From Leptobacterium_A meishanense (lineage in GTDB: Bacteria > Bacteroidota > Bacteroidia > Flavobacteriales > Flavobacteriaceae), in the NCBI RefSeq assembly GCF_037645805.1, contig NZ_JBBEXE010000006.1, forward strand, positions 62,001 through 126,000: a stretch of DNA of 64,000 bases, in the 5' to 3' direction. The notes beneath the pieces are model-generated. The model was given only the letters and a program-made list of their open reading frames with translations, had not been told where the DNA came from and made no database searches. The stretch's first letter is position 1. Every line of letters begins with the position of its first letter. Positions 44,202-55,116 of this stretch are shown piece by piece. The translations under genes were made by a program, and so were the position numbers.

Positions 44202-47200
44202 ATGAAATTTAAACAACTGTGCGTTTTGTTCCTTTTTCTGGCAGGATATGCATATTCCCAACAAGTTGTTATTGATGATTCGTTTACTCCGGAACAACTC
44301 ATCAGAGATGTACTTATCCAAGGGGACTGTGTAGAAGTAACCAATATCAATTCTCCTATTAATGGAAGCCTAAATGATATAAATAGTTTTGGATTTTTTG
44401 AAAGGGGAACTTCCAACATTCCTTTTGAAAATGGAATTATTATCACCTCCGGAAATGTAAATGATGCCGGAGCTCCCATACAAATAGATGATTTAAGCCA
44501 AGGAAATAATGATTGGGGAACAGATACCGATTTAGAAAACGTTCTGGGGATTGACAATACTTTTAATGCTACCGTTATTGAATTTGATTTTATCTCTGCC
44601 TTTAACACTGTAAGCTTTAATTACATATTGGCTTCCGAAGAATATTTTTCGTTTTTCCCCTGCCAATATTCAGACAATTTCGCTTTTCTTATACGTCCTG
44701 CGGACAATTCGGCTCCCTATACAAATATCGCGGTGGTTCCTGGCACCAATATCCCAGTAGGAACAGATACTATCCATGATGAAGTAGATGGTGTATGTGC
44801 CGCTGAAAATGAACAGTTTTTCGAAGGCTTTAACCTTGGTGACACTAATTACAATGGCCGTACAACTACATTAACTGCCTCAACCAATATAGTCCCAAAC
44901 CAACAATACCATATTAAATTGATTGTCGCCGATGGGCGCGACACCAATTTTGATTCCGCTATTTTTATAGAAGGAAACAGCTTTGACACTTCTGTAGATT
45001 TGGGGAATGATATTCAAACCTGCAACGATCAAGTAGTTTTAAGTGGAGATATAGGTAACCCAAATGCGATATATGAATGGTTTTTTAATGGTAATTCTAT
45101 ACCGGGAGAAAACAACTCAAGTATTTTAGCCACGGCTTCAGGAGCATATACAATACGTGTAAATATCCCTATCAATAATAATATTTGTACAGCAGAAGAT
45201 ACTATAAATGTAGCGCTATCGGTTCCTCAAAATATACCTAATATAGAAGATTTTGAATTATGTGACCTTCCTCCCTATGACCAAACCGAAATTTTTGATT
45301 TAAGCATAAAAGATGATGAAATTTTAAACAGCCTGCCTTTTTCAAACTACATCATTAGCTATCATTTTTCTGAAGAAGATGCAAATACAAACAGTAATGC
45401 TATAGAAGACCCTATCGAAAATACGGCTACTTTACAAACAATTTATGTACGTATAGAAGATACCAATAATGGATGTATCTCTTTCGGAACATTTAACCTA
45501 GTTGTTCCAGTCATAGAATTTCAACAACCACAAGCATTCCCAACTATATGTGGTTTATTTAATGCGCCTGTTGTTGTATTGGATTTAGTCACTCTAGCTG
45601 AAGAAATCGCTAATGAAAATACAGAATTAATTGTTCAATTTCACATACTTGAAGAAGATGCATTGAATACCACAAACCCGATACGGGACCCTATTTATGA
45701 AGTGTTCTTTTCCCAATCAGTATATGTAAGCATTTGGGACCCCAACACAGATTGTGTACGAGTAACTTCATTAGACTTTACAATTACAGACCCTCCCCCT
45801 ATCCAGGAAGAGACCTACATCGATGCATGCGATGAAGACCATGATGGCTTTGCCGAATTTGACATGACTGATGCTACACAATTCATCTTAAGTGGACTTA
45901 TTGGAATGAATGTATCACACCATCTATCATTTGGAGATGCAGAAAATAATACCAATCCCATACAAAACATTACCAATTTTGAAAATACAGTACCAGATGT
46001 TCAGTTTATATATCTAAGAGTAGAAGACCCTAATACCAATTGTTTTAGCATTGCTGTAATAGAATTGCATACTAATTATTTAATAACCGGAACAGGTGAT
46101 GGTTATAATAATTGCTTTGATACGGATGGAGATGGCATTGCCGAATTTAATATGGATGTGGTAACCTCTACCATAACTGATGCAGATCCCGATATAGATA
46201 TTACCTACTATCTAACACCAGAGGATAGAGAAAATGAAGTAAACCCCATAAATGAAAACATTCCGTTTTATAATACTACAAACCCACAAACTTTATATAT
46301 CGTATTAACCAGTCCTACCTGTAGAGAAGAAAAAGAAATTGCATTACAGACTCATTTATCAATTGAAATCGGAGGAGTTCCAAATCAAGTATATGCCTGT
46401 GATGCCAACCCGGAGGAAGGGGTCATTGTAGATACATCTGAATTTGACGATATTTTTACATTAAAAGAAGGACAAACAGTATCCTACCACTACAGTGAAT
46501 TAAATGCCGATTCTGGTAACCTCCCTATCTCAGGTCCATTTGTAATATATGAACCCGTAATTATCTATGCAGCTGTTCGTGGCGGTGATGGTGCATGTGT
46601 AGCAACCACATCTTTTACCATTAATTTTTCAGAACCCCCTGAAACTAACCCTCTAACGCCCCTCGCTGCTTGTGATGATGATATGGACGGTTCTATTGTT
46701 GTAGACTTAACATCCAAGGAACCACAAGTAATCGATAATGACACTAATATTGCTTTTAGCTACCATACATCACAACAAGATGCCAATGATGGAAGCAACC
46801 CTATAAGCAACCCTACAATATATGAATCTACAGGGGAAACTGTTTATATAAGAGTTGAAAGCACAGTGACAAGATGCTTTAGTACTGAAGTACTCGGAAT
46901 AATTGCAATCCCTCCGCCTACAACTATTGCTGTAAGTGAATTTCAAGAATGCGAAACAGACGGAGATGGTATAGAATCATTTGAATTATATACAAAAGAT
47001 AATGAAATATTAAATGGCCAACCCGATACATTTGTTGAATATTATCGAAATGAAAATGATGCCAACAATCGAACAAACAGTATAAATAAATTTTCTCAAT
47101 TTCAAAACACTTCCAATCCACAGACCATCTATTACAGAATCAATAGTTCTTTTAATACCGGTTGCTTTGCAGTGGGAAGTTTTGACCTGGTTGTCAATGA

Positions 47201-49022
47201 TTTGCCTGTCTATACAATTCCAACTGACATATCAATTTGCGATGATATTTCCAATGACCGCATAGAAATATTCGACCTCCAAACAAAAATTGATGAAATT
47301 ACACTAAACAGTGTTGAGCCCTTGACGATTTCATTTCATACTTCAATCCCGGAGGCCGATTCAGGAACAAACCCACTCGATTTAAATTACTCAAATACCG
47401 AGAACCCACAAACTATTTATGCCAGAATTGAAAACAATATTGGGTGTTTTGCCGTAGAAACCTTTGAAGTAAATGTCGTTGAACCTCCCATATCTGATCA
47501 ACCTGAACCTATAGTTGTTTGTGATACCGATTTGGACGGGATTATGTTATTTGATCTTACAACCATAGAGCCTACCATTCTCAATCCCAGACAAAATGAC
47601 ATCGCTATAGGTTATTTTTTTAGTGAGGATGATGCACTAAATAATATCAACGAAATTAATGACCCTGCCAATTTTACAAACTCCGAAGATCAACAAACGG
47701 TATATATTAAAGCAATCAACAACTTTACAGGATGTGCTACCATTGCAGAATTAAATATCACCGTCCATCTACCTCCGCAATTGAACCAAACCAATCAAGT
47801 AAATTATTGTGAAACCACTGACAATACCATAGACCTTTCTCTAATAAACCAACAAATTGTTGATGATCCTTTCGGATTGACTTTCAGTTATCATGCTACT
47901 GAGCAAGATGCCAGTAACAACAATAACCCCCTTAACAATGTTTATACATATACAAATACTACAGAACAAATTTATGCGAGAGTTGAGTTTAATGAAACCG
48001 GTTGTTTTGATACCAAGCCTGTAGAAATAATTATAGACCCTAATCCGACAGCCTTTCCTGTGCCAACAATAAGAACCTGTACAAATGATTATGAATATCC
48101 GTTTAACTTAACTGAACAAAATAGCAATGTATTAGGTAATCAGAACCCTAATGATTTTATGGTTACCTATCATCATTCAGAAGCAGATGCTAATCAAGCA
48201 AACAATGCAATTGAACAAACAAACAATTATAATGCTGTTAGCGGTGAAGTTATCTACACAAGAATTGAAAACAGAAACACAGGCTGTTTCGATACCGGTT
48301 CCTTTCAAATACTCTTAGACCCCATACCGGTAATCCCTATACAAAACCAACAAGTTTTCTGTTTAGAAAACCTCTCCATTACTATTGATGCACGAACAGG
48401 GTTGCCCAATGAAACCTATCAATGGTCTAACGGGGCAACAACACCAAATACAATAATTACAGAGCCCGGAGATTATTGGGTGACCGTAACTTCTGAAAGA
48501 GGCTGCCAGGCAACACAAAACTTTTCTATAATAGATGCTTCTCCCATATCAATTGTTTCTATCGATTTTGAGAACTTTACTGATTCTCAAGATGTTATTG
48601 TGAATGCAACCGGGGGATCCGGAAGTTTTCTCTATGTAATTGATGATGGAAACTCTCAGGAATCTAATATTTTTGAAGATGTTGTCTTCGGAAGGCATGT
48701 TGTCACAGTACTTGATCAAAATGGTTGTCAACCTGTTTCTGAACCATTTACAGTAGTCAATTATCCAAAATTCTTTACACCAAATGGTGATGGCATTAAC
48801 GATACATGGCATATTATTGGTGTGAACTTACTACCGGGGACAGGCATCTCCATTTTTGACAGGTTCGGAAAACTGCTCAAACAAATCTCTTCAGAGACAG
48901 AAGGTTGGGACGGTACCTATAATGGAAAACCCATGCCTTCTTCCGATTACTGGTTCATCGCTACCGGTGAAGATGAAAACGGTCCGTTTGAAATAACTGG
49001 ACATTTTAGCATCAAAAGATAA
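44202..49022 (+). CDS. Giant choice-of-anchor L domain protein, T9SS type B cargo
   Basis: 1606 residues. Signal peptide (FLAGYAYSQQ), choice-of-anchor L domain (about 24-265, with the same DSFTPEQLIRDVLIQGDCVE and ASEEYFSFF as its neighbour), an Ig-like segment, then eleven diverged copies of the ~95-residue module. A further beta domain precedes the type B sorting domain (KFFTPNGDGINDTWHI, FDRFGKLL, GWDGTYNG, GHFSIKR). The modules are rich in Asp and Asn, often with a C-D-x-D-x-D-G start that could bind calcium. Unlike the first two genes, its modules are too diverged to be seen as DNA repeats. It is an exported, probably filament-like surface protein; function unknown. Confidence 0.9.
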   Translation: MKFKQLCVLFLFLAGYAYSQQVVIDDSFTPEQLIRDVLIQGDCVEVTNINSPINGSLNDINSFGFFERGTSNIPFENGIIITSGNVNDAGAPIQIDDLSQGNNDWGTDTDLENVLGIDNTFNATVIEFDFISAFNTVSFNYILASEEYFSFFPCQYSDNFAFLIRPADNSAPYTNIAVVPGTNIPVGTDTIHDEVDGVCAAENEQFFEGFNLGDTNYNGRTTTLTASTNIVPNQQYHIKLIVADGRDTNFDSAIFIEGNSFDTSVDLGNDIQTCNDQVVLSGDIGNPNAIYEWFFNGNSIPGENNSSILATASGAYTIRVNIPINNNICTAEDTINVALSVPQNIPNIEDFELCDLPPYDQTEIFDLSIKDDEILNSLPFSNYIISYHFSEEDANTNSNAIEDPIENTATLQTIYVRIEDTNNGCISFGTFNLVVPVIEFQQPQAFPTICGLFNAPVVVLDLVTLAEEIANENTELIVQFHILEEDALNTTNPIRDPIYEVFFSQSVYVSIWDPNTDCVRVTSLDFTITDPPPIQEETYIDACDEDHDGFAEFDMTDATQFILSGLIGMNVSHHLSFGDAENNTNPIQNITNFENTVPDVQFIYLRVEDPNTNCFSIAVIELHTNYLITGTGDGYNNCFDTDGDGIAEFNMDVVTSTITDADPDIDITYYLTPEDRENEVNPINENIPFYNTTNPQTLYIVLTSPTCREEKEIALQTHLSIEIGGVPNQVYACDANPEEGVIVDTSEFDDIFTLKEGQTVSYHYSELNADSGNLPISGPFVIYEPVIIYAAVRGGDGACVATTSFTINFSEPPETNPLTPLAACDDDMDGSIVVDLTSKEPQVIDNDTNIAFSYHTSQQDANDGSNPISNPTIYESTGETVYIRVESTVTRCFSTEVLGIIAIPPPTTIAVSEFQECETDGDGIESFELYTKDNEILNGQPDTFVEYYRNENDANNRTNSINKFSQFQNTSNPQTIYYRINSSFNTGCFAVGSFDLVVNDLPVYTIPTDISICDDISNDRIEIFDLQTKIDEITLNSVEPLTISFHTSIPEADSGTNPLDLNYSNTENPQTIYARIENNIGCFAVETFEVNVVEPPISDQPEPIVVCDTDLDGIMLFDLTTIEPTILNPRQNDIAIGYFFSEDDALNNINEINDPANFTNSEDQQTVYIKAINNFTGCATIAELNITVHLPPQLNQTNQVNYCETTDNTIDLSLINQQIVDDPFGLTFSYHATEQDASNNNNPLNNVYTYTNTTEQIYARVEFNETGCFDTKPVEIIIDPNPTAFPVPTIRTCTNDYEYPFNLTEQNSNVLGNQNPNDFMVTYHHSEADANQANNAIEQTNNYNAVSGEVIYTRIENRNTGCFDTGSFQILLDPIPVIPIQNQQVFCLENLSITIDARTGLPNETYQWSNGATTPNTIITEPGDYWVTVTSERGCQATQNFSIIDASPISIVSIDFENFTDSQDVIVNATGGSGSFLYVIDDGNSQESNIFEDVVFGRHVVTVLDQNGCQPVSEPFTVVNYPKFFTPNGDGINDTWHIIGVNLLPGTGISIFDRFGKLLKQISSETEGWDGTYNGKPMPSSDYWFIATGEDENGPFEITGHFSIKR

Positions 49023-49032
49023 ACAATTCATA

Positions 49033-49065
49033 AAACCTCACAGGCTTTGAAAACCTGTGAAGTTT
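49033..49065 (+). terminator. Terminator-like hairpin after the giant cargo gene
   Basis: AAACCTCACAGG (49033-49044) pairs with CCTGTGAAGTTT (49054-49065) with one mismatch. It resembles the hairpin at 25627-25666 in its AACCTCACA arm. Confidence 0.65.
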
Positions 49066-49152
49066 CTTCATATAAAAAAGATCATTCTTCACACTACGAA
49101 TCAAAGTATTAAAATGCTTTCTCATTCTATATTAGTTTGTTAGTTTTACAGT

Positions 49153-51153
49153 ATGCAATTTGAAATCGAATCAGCATTCCTCCCTACTGGTGACCAGCCT
49201 GAAGCCATACACCAACTAGTTAGCGGAATACAGTCGCATGAAAAATACCAAACACTTTTAGGGGTTACGGGTTCAGGAAAAACATTTACCATTGCCAATG
49301 TGATTGAAACAGTGCAACGACCCACATTAGTGCTAGCACACAATAAAACCTTAGCAGCACAATTGTATTCCGAGTTCAAGCAATTTTTTCCAAACAATGC
49401 TATTGAATATTTTGTTTCCTACTACGACTATTATCAACCCGAAGCATATATCCCTGTATCTGGAACCTATATTGAGAAAGACCTTTCCATCAATGAAGAG
49501 ATTGAAAAACTCCGGTTAAGTGCTACATCCTCCCTACTCTCAGGTAGAAGAGATGTCTTGGTCGTTGCTTCTGTTTCCTGTTTGTATGGTATTGGAAACC
49601 CCATAGAATTTCAGAAAAATGTAATCACCATTCAAAAAAACCAATTAATTTCCAGGACTAAGTTTCTACAACAACTTGTACAAAGCCTTTATTCCAGAAC
49701 CTCAGCTGACTTTAATCATGGAAACTTTCGGGTAAAAGGTGATGTGATAGATGTATTTCCAAGCTATGCTGACAATGCATTTCGTATTCATTTTTTTGGA
49801 GATGAAATTGAAGAAATAGAAGCCTTTAACCCACTGTCTAATTTTATTACAGAAAAATATGACCGCTTAAATATCTATCCGGCGAATATGTTCGTTACCT
49901 CTCCTGATGTACTTCAAAATGCCATTCATCAAATCCAGGATGATATGGTCAAGCAAGTCAATTACTTTAAAGAAATTGGAAAACACCTGGAGGCTAGCCG
50001 GCTTGAACAACGCACCAATTTTGACCTTGAAATGATACGAGAGCTAGGATATTGCTCCGGAATAGAAAACTATTCAAGGTATTTAGACGGCCGCGAGCCC
50101 GGCACACGCCCATTCTGCCTGCTTGATTATTTTCCGGATGATTATATCATGGTTATTGATGAAAGCCATGTCACCATCCCACAAGTACATGCTATGTACG
50201 GTGGTGACCGTAGTAGAAAAGAAACATTAGTAGAATATGGTTTCCGCCTACCTGCTGCCATGGACAACCGACCTTTAAAATTTGAAGAATTCGAAACACT
50301 TCAAAACCAAGTAATCTATGCAAGTGCCACCCCTGCCGATTATGAGTTACAAAAAAGTGGTGGTGTATATGTAGAGCAAGTAATACGTCCTACCGGTTTA
50401 TTGGACCCGAAAATTGAAGTTAGACCTAGTCTCAACCAAATAGATGACCTTATTGAAGAGATTCGGCAACGAGTAGAAAATGATGAACGGGTGCTGGTAA
50501 CCACACTAACCAAACGCATGGCGGAAGAATTGACCAAATACCTCTCAAAAATCGCCATCCGGTGTAGGTACATCCATAGCGATGTGGACACCTTAGAACG
50601 TGTAGAAATCATGCAAGACCTTCGGAGAGGATTATTTGATGTCCTTATTGGTGTTAATTTGCTCCGTGAAGGGCTTGACCTACCTGAAGTTTCGCTTGTG
50701 GCTATTTTAGATGCCGACAAAGAAGGGTTCCTCCGCAGTGCACGCTCTTTAACACAGACCGTAGGAAGGGCTGCCCGAAATTTAAATGGAAAAGCGATTA
50801 TGTATGCTGATAAAATAACCAAAAGCATGCAGAAAACAATTGATGAAACCAATTACCGGCGCGAAAAGCAAATTGCCTATAACGAAGCAAACAATATTAC
50901 CCCGAAAGCATTGGTAAAAAACCTGGAAAATGCCCTTTCAAGAAAACAAATCAATCCATATCAGCAAGAAAACAATTTGGAAAAAGCTGCTGAACCTGAT
51001 GTTGAATACCTTACCAAACCGCAAATAGAGAAAAAAATACGCGAGCAACAAAAAGCGATGGAGCAGGCAGCTAAAGAACTTGACTTTATGCAGGCCGCAA
51101 AACTTCGCGATGAAATTAAAATGCTAAAAGAAAAATTAAAAAGTTTGTCCTGA
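49153..51153 (+). CDS. uvrB: Excinuclease ABC subunit B
   Basis: 666 residues, full length. This DNA-damage-binding helicase-like subunit of nucleotide excision repair has Walker A GVTGSGKT near residue 40, the beta-hairpin [21 protein letters not shown], and the C-terminal UVR domain that binds UvrC ([27 protein letters not shown]). It is convergent with hisS and overlaps it by 18 nt. Confidence 0.98.
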   Translation: MQFEIESAFLPTGDQPEAIHQLVSGIQSHEKYQTLLGVTGSGKTFTIANVIETVQRPTLVLAHNKTLAAQLYSEFKQFFPNNAIEYFVSYYDYYQPEAYIPVSGTYIEKDLSINEEIEKLRLSATSSLLSGRRDVLVVASVSCLYGIGNPIEFQKNVITIQKNQLISRTKFLQQLVQSLYSRTSADFNHGNFRVKGDVIDVFPSYADNAFRIHFFGDEIEEIEAFNPLSNFITEKYDRLNIYPANMFVTSPDVLQNAIHQIQDDMVKQVNYFKEIGKHLEASRLEQRTNFDLEMIRELGYCSGIENYSRYLDGREPGTRPFCLLDYFPDDYIMVIDESHVTIPQVHAMYGGDRSRKETLVEYGFRLPAAMDNRPLKFEEFETLQNQVIYASATPADYELQKSGGVYVEQVIRPTGLLDPKIEVRPSLNQIDDLIEEIRQRVENDERVLVTTLTKRMAEELTKYLSKIAIRCRYIHSDVDTLERVEIMQDLRRGLFDVLIGVNLLREGLDLPEVSLVAILDADKEGFLRSARSLTQTVGRAARNLNGKAIMYADKITKSMQKTIDETNYRREKQIAYNEANNITPKALVKNLENALSRKQINPYQQENNLEKAAEPDVEYLTKPQIEKKIREQQKAMEQAAKELDFMQAAKLRDEIKMLKEKLKSLS

Positions 51154-52518
51154 AAATACAGCTAATAGTTCATCCGATTGATGCGTATGCTGATCGCCTG
51201 TCTGCATATTTTTTAACACAAATGTACTGTCTTTTAACTCTTGAGAACCTATCATTATTACAAAAGGGACTTGTTGTTTATTGGCGTAATTCATTTGCTT
51301 TTTCATTTTAGCAGCATCCGGATACAGTACTGCTTTAAATCCGGCAGCCCTTAATTTTTTAAGCAGCTTCATTGCCTGCAATGCTTCTTCATCACCAAAA
51401 TTAATAAATAGCACATCCACTGATTTTGTGATCGTTTCAGGAAATAACCCTAAAGCTTCTAACACCAAATAAATCCGGTCTAAACCAAATGATATTCCCA
51501 CACCACTTACGCCTTTTAGCCCAAATACCCCCGTAAGGTCATCATAGCGGCCGCCCCCACCAATAGCTCCTATTTGCACAGCTTCTGGGGCTGCTACTTC
51601 AAAAATAGCCCCTGTATAATAGTTTAAGCCTCTAGCCAATGTTACATCAAGTTCCAACCCCATAGATTGTAAACCAAGTTCTCTGATCGTATTAATGACA
51701 AATGCCAGTTCCTCTACGCCTTTCAGCCCTTCTTCAGATGTTTTGAGCAGCTCTTTCAATTGTGAGATCTTTTGTTCATTGTTCCCTGTAAAATGAAACA
51801 AGGGCTCCACTTTTTCGATAGCTGAAGACGCAATACCCTTTTCTAGCATTTCTTTGATGACCCCTTCTTTTCCTATTTTATCGAGTTTATCTAACGCTAC
51901 CGTAAAATCAATCAACTTATCCGCAGCTCCGATCACCTCCGCAATACCCGAAAGGATTTTCCGGTTGTTCAATTTGATGGTAACACCTGTTATTTTTAAA
52001 TCAGAGAATACTGCATCGTACAATTGCAGAAACTCCACTTCCTGCCATAAAGACTGGGAACCTACCACATCAGCATCACATTGATAAAACTCCCTGAACC
52101 GGCCTTTTTGTGGCCGGTCAGCACGCCATACCGGCTGGATTTGATAACGTTTAAAGGGAAAATCAATTTCGTTTTGGTGCATCACCACATAACGCGCAAA
52201 CGGCACCGTAAGGTCATAACGGAGGGCTTTTTCTGTGATATAAGGCAATAAGGTCGTTGCCTCTTTTTGGTTATAAATCCCCGGGTTTACTTTGCCTAAG
52301 TAATCTCCTGAGTTTAGGATTTTAAAAATCAACCGGTCACCTTCTTCTCCATACTTTCCTGTTAACGTTTCTAGGTTCTCAAAACTAGGCGTTTCTATCG
52401 GTTGAAACCCATAAATTTCAAACTGTTTTTTGATAATGGTTATGATATAGTTCCGTTTAGCAACTTCAGCAGGGGTAAAATCCCTTGTGCCTTTTGGAAT
52501 GCCTGGTTTTTGCGCCAT
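51136..52518 (-). CDS. hisS: Histidyl-tRNA synthetase
   Basis: 460 residues, class II synthetase. Motif 1 region GTRDFTPAE, motif 2 [13 protein letters not shown], histidine-binding [13 protein letters not shown] and motif 3 [13 protein letters not shown] are all present, followed by the C-terminal anticodon-binding domain. Charges tRNA-His. Convergent with uvrB. No unusual insertions. Confidence 0.97.
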   Translation of the reverse strand: MAQKPGIPKGTRDFTPAEVAKRNYIITIIKKQFEIYGFQPIETPSFENLETLTGKYGEEGDRLIFKILNSGDYLGKVNPGIYNQKEATTLLPYITEKALRYDLTVPFARYVVMHQNEIDFPFKRYQIQPVWRADRPQKGRFREFYQCDADVVGSQSLWQEVEFLQLYDAVFSDLKITGVTIKLNNRKILSGIAEVIGAADKLIDFTVALDKLDKIGKEGVIKEMLEKGIASSAIEKVEPLFHFTGNNEQKISQLKELLKTSEEGLKGVEELAFVINTIRELGLQSMGLELDVTLARGLNYYTGAIFEVAAPEAVQIGAIGGGGRYDDLTGVFGLKGVSGVGISFGLDRIYLVLEALGLFPETITKSVDVLFINFGDEEALQAMKLLKKLRAAGFKAVLYPDAAKMKKQMNYANKQQVPFVIMIGSQELKDSTFVLKNMQTGDQHTHQSDELLAVFSGQTF

Positions 52519-52593
52519 GAGTAATTACTGATCTTTAATAACACAACAAATATCCTATTTTTAGGTTGAATCTTAAAAGATCAATCCAAAAAA

Positions 52594-53064
52594 TCAGAAA
52601 ATAATCGATTCAAAATATTGATATAATTCGCCTTTTGTAATGACTGCCCCCTTCTCTATAAGGTGAAACTTGTCCATATGTTCATCTTCAGAGTAGTTTT
52701 TAGTAGCTGTCATTATTTCAACACTGTCGCTCAAAAAATTCTTTTTAAACCATTCAAAACCTTCCTTAGTTGTTATATCGATTACCGGGTTTAAGACTTT
52801 AATCGCTATGAGCTTCATTTCTCTGTTCGACAGGTAAAACAAATGCATTTGCTGAGGTGTTATGTTTTCTAAAAAGGTTACTTTACTTAGTACTTTTTCC
52901 CAGATAAGGTCACTAAATACATCGAGTTCCTGTTCAGCTACTGTCGGCTTCTCAGCCTTTATTTTCTCCCATTCTTCAGCTGTAATGGATTGTGTAGCCA
53001 AAAATTTAGCAAACTCTTCATGCAGTTCTTCAAACTGTTCTTTAGTAAGGCGCCGGTATTTCAT
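52594..53064 (-). CDS. Conserved flavobacterial protein of unknown function (DUF6495-like)
   Basis: 156 residues, cytoplasmic, no motif. It begins MKYRRLTKEQFEELHEEFAKFLA, and I recall a DUF6495 family with this start downstream of rplI in flavobacteria; the family name is from memory. The protein is helical and charged with a central LLSKVTF-like strand region. It lies 59 nt after rplI with a terminator hairpin between them. Confidence 0.65.
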   Translation of the reverse strand: MKYRRLTKEQFEELHEEFAKFLATQSITAEEWEKIKAEKPTVAEQELDVFSDLIWEKVLSKVTFLENITPQQMHLFYLSNREMKLIAIKVLNPVIDITTKEGFEWFKKNFLSDSVEIMTATKNYSEDEHMDKFHLIEKGAVITKGELYQYFESIIF

Positions 53065-53077
53065 GAAATAAACATAA

Positions 53078-53101
53078 AAGGCCGTTAATTATAACGGCCT
53101 T
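53078..53101 (-). terminator. Terminator after rplI
   Basis: AAGGCCGTTA (53078-53087) pairs with TAACGGCCTT (53092-53101), loop ATTA. On the minus strand a T-rich stretch follows. Confidence 0.78.
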
Positions 53102-53123
53102 ACTTATTAATTCTGTTATTTAA

Positions 53124-53576
53124 TTATTTTGCTTCCGCCACTACATCAAATGGGAGCTCTACTACTACTTCTCTATGAAGCCGTATGGTCGCATTATATT
53201 TCCCAGCTCTTTTTACGGTTCCTCCAGTAATACTGATGTATTTTTTATCAATAGTGTGCCCTTCTTTTTCAAGAGTGTCAGCTAAATTGGCATTATTTAC
53301 AGATCCAAAAAGTTTATCACTGTCTGCTGTCTTTGCCAATATTTTGACCTCTAATTTAGTAAGAGCATCAGCAATCTTTTGTGCATCCTCTATTATTTTC
53401 TTCTCTTTATATGCCCGCTGTTTTAAGTTTTCGGCAAGTACTTTTTTGGCTGATGGTGTAGCCAATATTGCAAATCCTTGTGGTATGAGATAATTACGTC
53501 CGTAACCATTTTTTACAACAACTACATCATCTTTAAAACCTAAGTTCTCTACGTCTTTCTTTAAAATAAGTTCCAT
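53124..53576 (-). CDS. rplI: 50S ribosomal protein L9
   Basis: 150 residues. N-terminal rRNA-binding domain with MELILKKDVENLGFKDDVVVVKNGYGRNYLIP, connecting helix, and C-terminal domain ending VVVELPFDVVAEAK. Third gene of the rpsF-rpsR-rplI operon, 15 nt after rpsR. Confidence 0.97.
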   Translation of the reverse strand: MELILKKDVENLGFKDDVVVVKNGYGRNYLIPQGFAILATPSAKKVLAENLKQRAYKEKKIIEDAQKIADALTKLEVKILAKTADSDKLFGSVNNANLADTLEKEGHTIDKKYISITGGTVKRAGKYNATIRLHREVVVELPFDVVAEAK

Positions 53577-53591
53577 AATTCTGCTTCTTTT

Positions 53592-53888
53592 TTATTTTAA
53601 TAAATCCGCTACATATGGCATTAAGGCCAGATGACGTGCTCTTTTTACAGCTACTGATACTTTTCTTTGGTATTTCAATGAAGTACCTGTTAGTCTTCTT
53701 GGAAGTATTTTTCCTTGCTCGTTGACAAATTTTAGCAAGAAATCAGGGTCTTTATAGTCTATGTATTTAATACCGGACTTCTTAAATCGGCAATACTTTT
53801 TAGCCTTAGTAGTTTCTATATTCAATGGAGTAAGATACCGTATCTCCCCATCTTTCTTTCCTTTTGCTTGTTGTTCTATAGATGACAT
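53592..53888 (-). CDS. rpsR: 30S ribosomal protein S18
   Basis: 98 residues from the ATG at 53888. This start lies 2 nt after the rpsF stop and gives the normal length; a longer reading into rpsF is an artefact. The core [10 protein letters not shown]...IDYKDP and [29 protein letters not shown] is typical. S18 forms a heterodimer with S6 on the platform of the 30S subunit. Confidence 0.95.
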   Translation of the reverse strand: MSSIEQQAKGKKDGEIRYLTPLNIETTKAKKYCRFKKSGIKYIDYKDPDFLLKFVNEQGKILPRRLTGTSLKYQRKVSVAVKRARHLALMPYVADLLK

Positions 53889-53890
53889 TT

Positions 53891-54229
53891 TTACGCTTTT
53901 TGAGTGAGTTTTGTTCTTCTTCTTTCTGCCCATGCTACAGCATACTTATCCAACTTAACGGTTAGATAGCGCATAACACGTTCATCTCTTTTAAATTCCA
54001 GTTCAAATGGCATGATTGCATCACCATTTACTTTGAATTCAAACAAGTGATAAAATCCACTTTTTTTGTTTTGGATAGGGTACGCAAATTTTTTGAGCCC
54101 CCAATCTTCTTTTGATACAAATTCTCCACCCTTGGAAAGTAAGAAATCTTCGAACTTCTTAACTGTTTCCTTTATCTGAGTTTCAGATAAAACGGGATTA
54201 AGAATGAAAACAGTTTCGTAATGATTCAT
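53891..54229 (-). CDS. rpsF: 30S ribosomal protein S6
   Basis: 112 residues. It begins [18 protein letters not shown] and has [16 protein letters not shown], the S6 beta-strand core. First gene of the rpsF-rpsR-rplI operon, with a consensus promoter immediately upstream. Confidence 0.97.
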   Translation of the reverse strand: MNHYETVFILNPVLSETQIKETVKKFEDFLLSKGGEFVSKEDWGLKKFAYPIQNKKSGFYHLFEFKVNGDAIMPFELEFKRDERVMRYLTVKLDKYAVAWAERRRTKLTQKA

Positions 54230-54263
54230 AATCTATTTTTATATTATTTAATTTTGAAGGTTG

Positions 54264-54294
54264 CAAAAGTATTATTTTTATTCTAATATTCAAA
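54264..54294 (-). promoter_or_regulatory. Bacteroidota-type promoter of the rpsF operon
   Basis: On the minus strand TTTG (54294-54291), 19 nt, TACTTTTG (54271-54264): an exact TTTG-N19-TAnnTTTG promoter 34 nt upstream of the rpsF start. Transcription would start near 54257. Confidence 0.8.
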
Positions 54295-54423
54295 TTTTAA
54301 GGGATGAATGTCTCTTTTATATTAACAAAAAGTACGATTTTTTAACATTTATTTAGCAAATTGTTGTGGTATTGCTATTTTTTCACTAAACTTGTCACAA
54401 TAAACAACCCCAATTATAGAAAA

Positions 54424-55116
54424 ATGAGATTGAATTGTATCATAGTAGATGATTCCAATCTACAAAGGATGTCTGTTGCCCGTCTCATAAGAAATCACGC
54501 CTCATTAAACTTAGTTGCAGAATACAGTAATGGTATTGAAGCAAAAAACGGGCTAAAAAACAAAAAGGTAGATTTGATTTTTCTCGATATCGAGATGCCA
54601 GTAGTCAGTGGATTTGACCTTATTGAATCACTTGACGCCCCTCCCCAGATCATTTTAGTTACAGGAAAGGCTGATTATGCACTCAAGGCTTTTGACTATG
54701 ATGTAACTGATTATCTACACAAACCCATTACAACTGAACGTTTTGAAGCTTCCGTAAAGAGAGCTATTCAAAACTATCAATTAATGAACGCCTCTAAGGA
54801 GGAAGGAGAGCACATTTTTGTAAAAAGCAACTTGAAAAAGAGAAAGGTTTTCCTTAATGAAATCAACTGGATAGAGGCTCTGGGCGATTACATAAAATTG
54901 GTGACGGACAGTGCAAACATAGTAGTGCTTTCTACCATGAAAGCATTTGAGAAGCAACTGCCTGAAGATCATTTTCTCAGGATTCACAAGTCGTATATTG
55001 TTAACCTCGACAAAGTTCAGAAGTTCAATAGTAGAAATGTTGAGGTAAATGGAAGGCAAATTCCTTTGAGCAGGAATAAAAAAACGGACCTTATTGAAGC
55101 ACTCAATAATTTTTAA
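54424..55116 (+). CDS. LytTR-family response regulator
   Basis: 230 residues from the ATG at 54424; this start places MRLNCIIVDDSN at the beginning of the receiver domain. Phosphoacceptor Asp55 in LIFLDIEMP, a conserved Thr/Lys pair in LVTGKADYA and LHKPI, then a LytTR DNA-binding domain (about 133-230: FVKSNLKKRKVFLNEINWIEALGDYIKL, FLRIHKSYIVNL). No sensor kinase is adjacent, so its partner is encoded elsewhere. Convergent with priA. Confidence 0.93.
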   Translation: MRLNCIIVDDSNLQRMSVARLIRNHASLNLVAEYSNGIEAKNGLKNKKVDLIFLDIEMPVVSGFDLIESLDAPPQIILVTGKADYALKAFDYDVTDYLHKPITTERFEASVKRAIQNYQLMNASKEEGEHIFVKSNLKKRKVFLNEINWIEALGDYIKLVTDSANIVVLSTMKAFEKQLPEDHFLRIHKSYIVNLDKVQKFNSRNVEVNGRQIPLSRNKKTDLIEALNNF

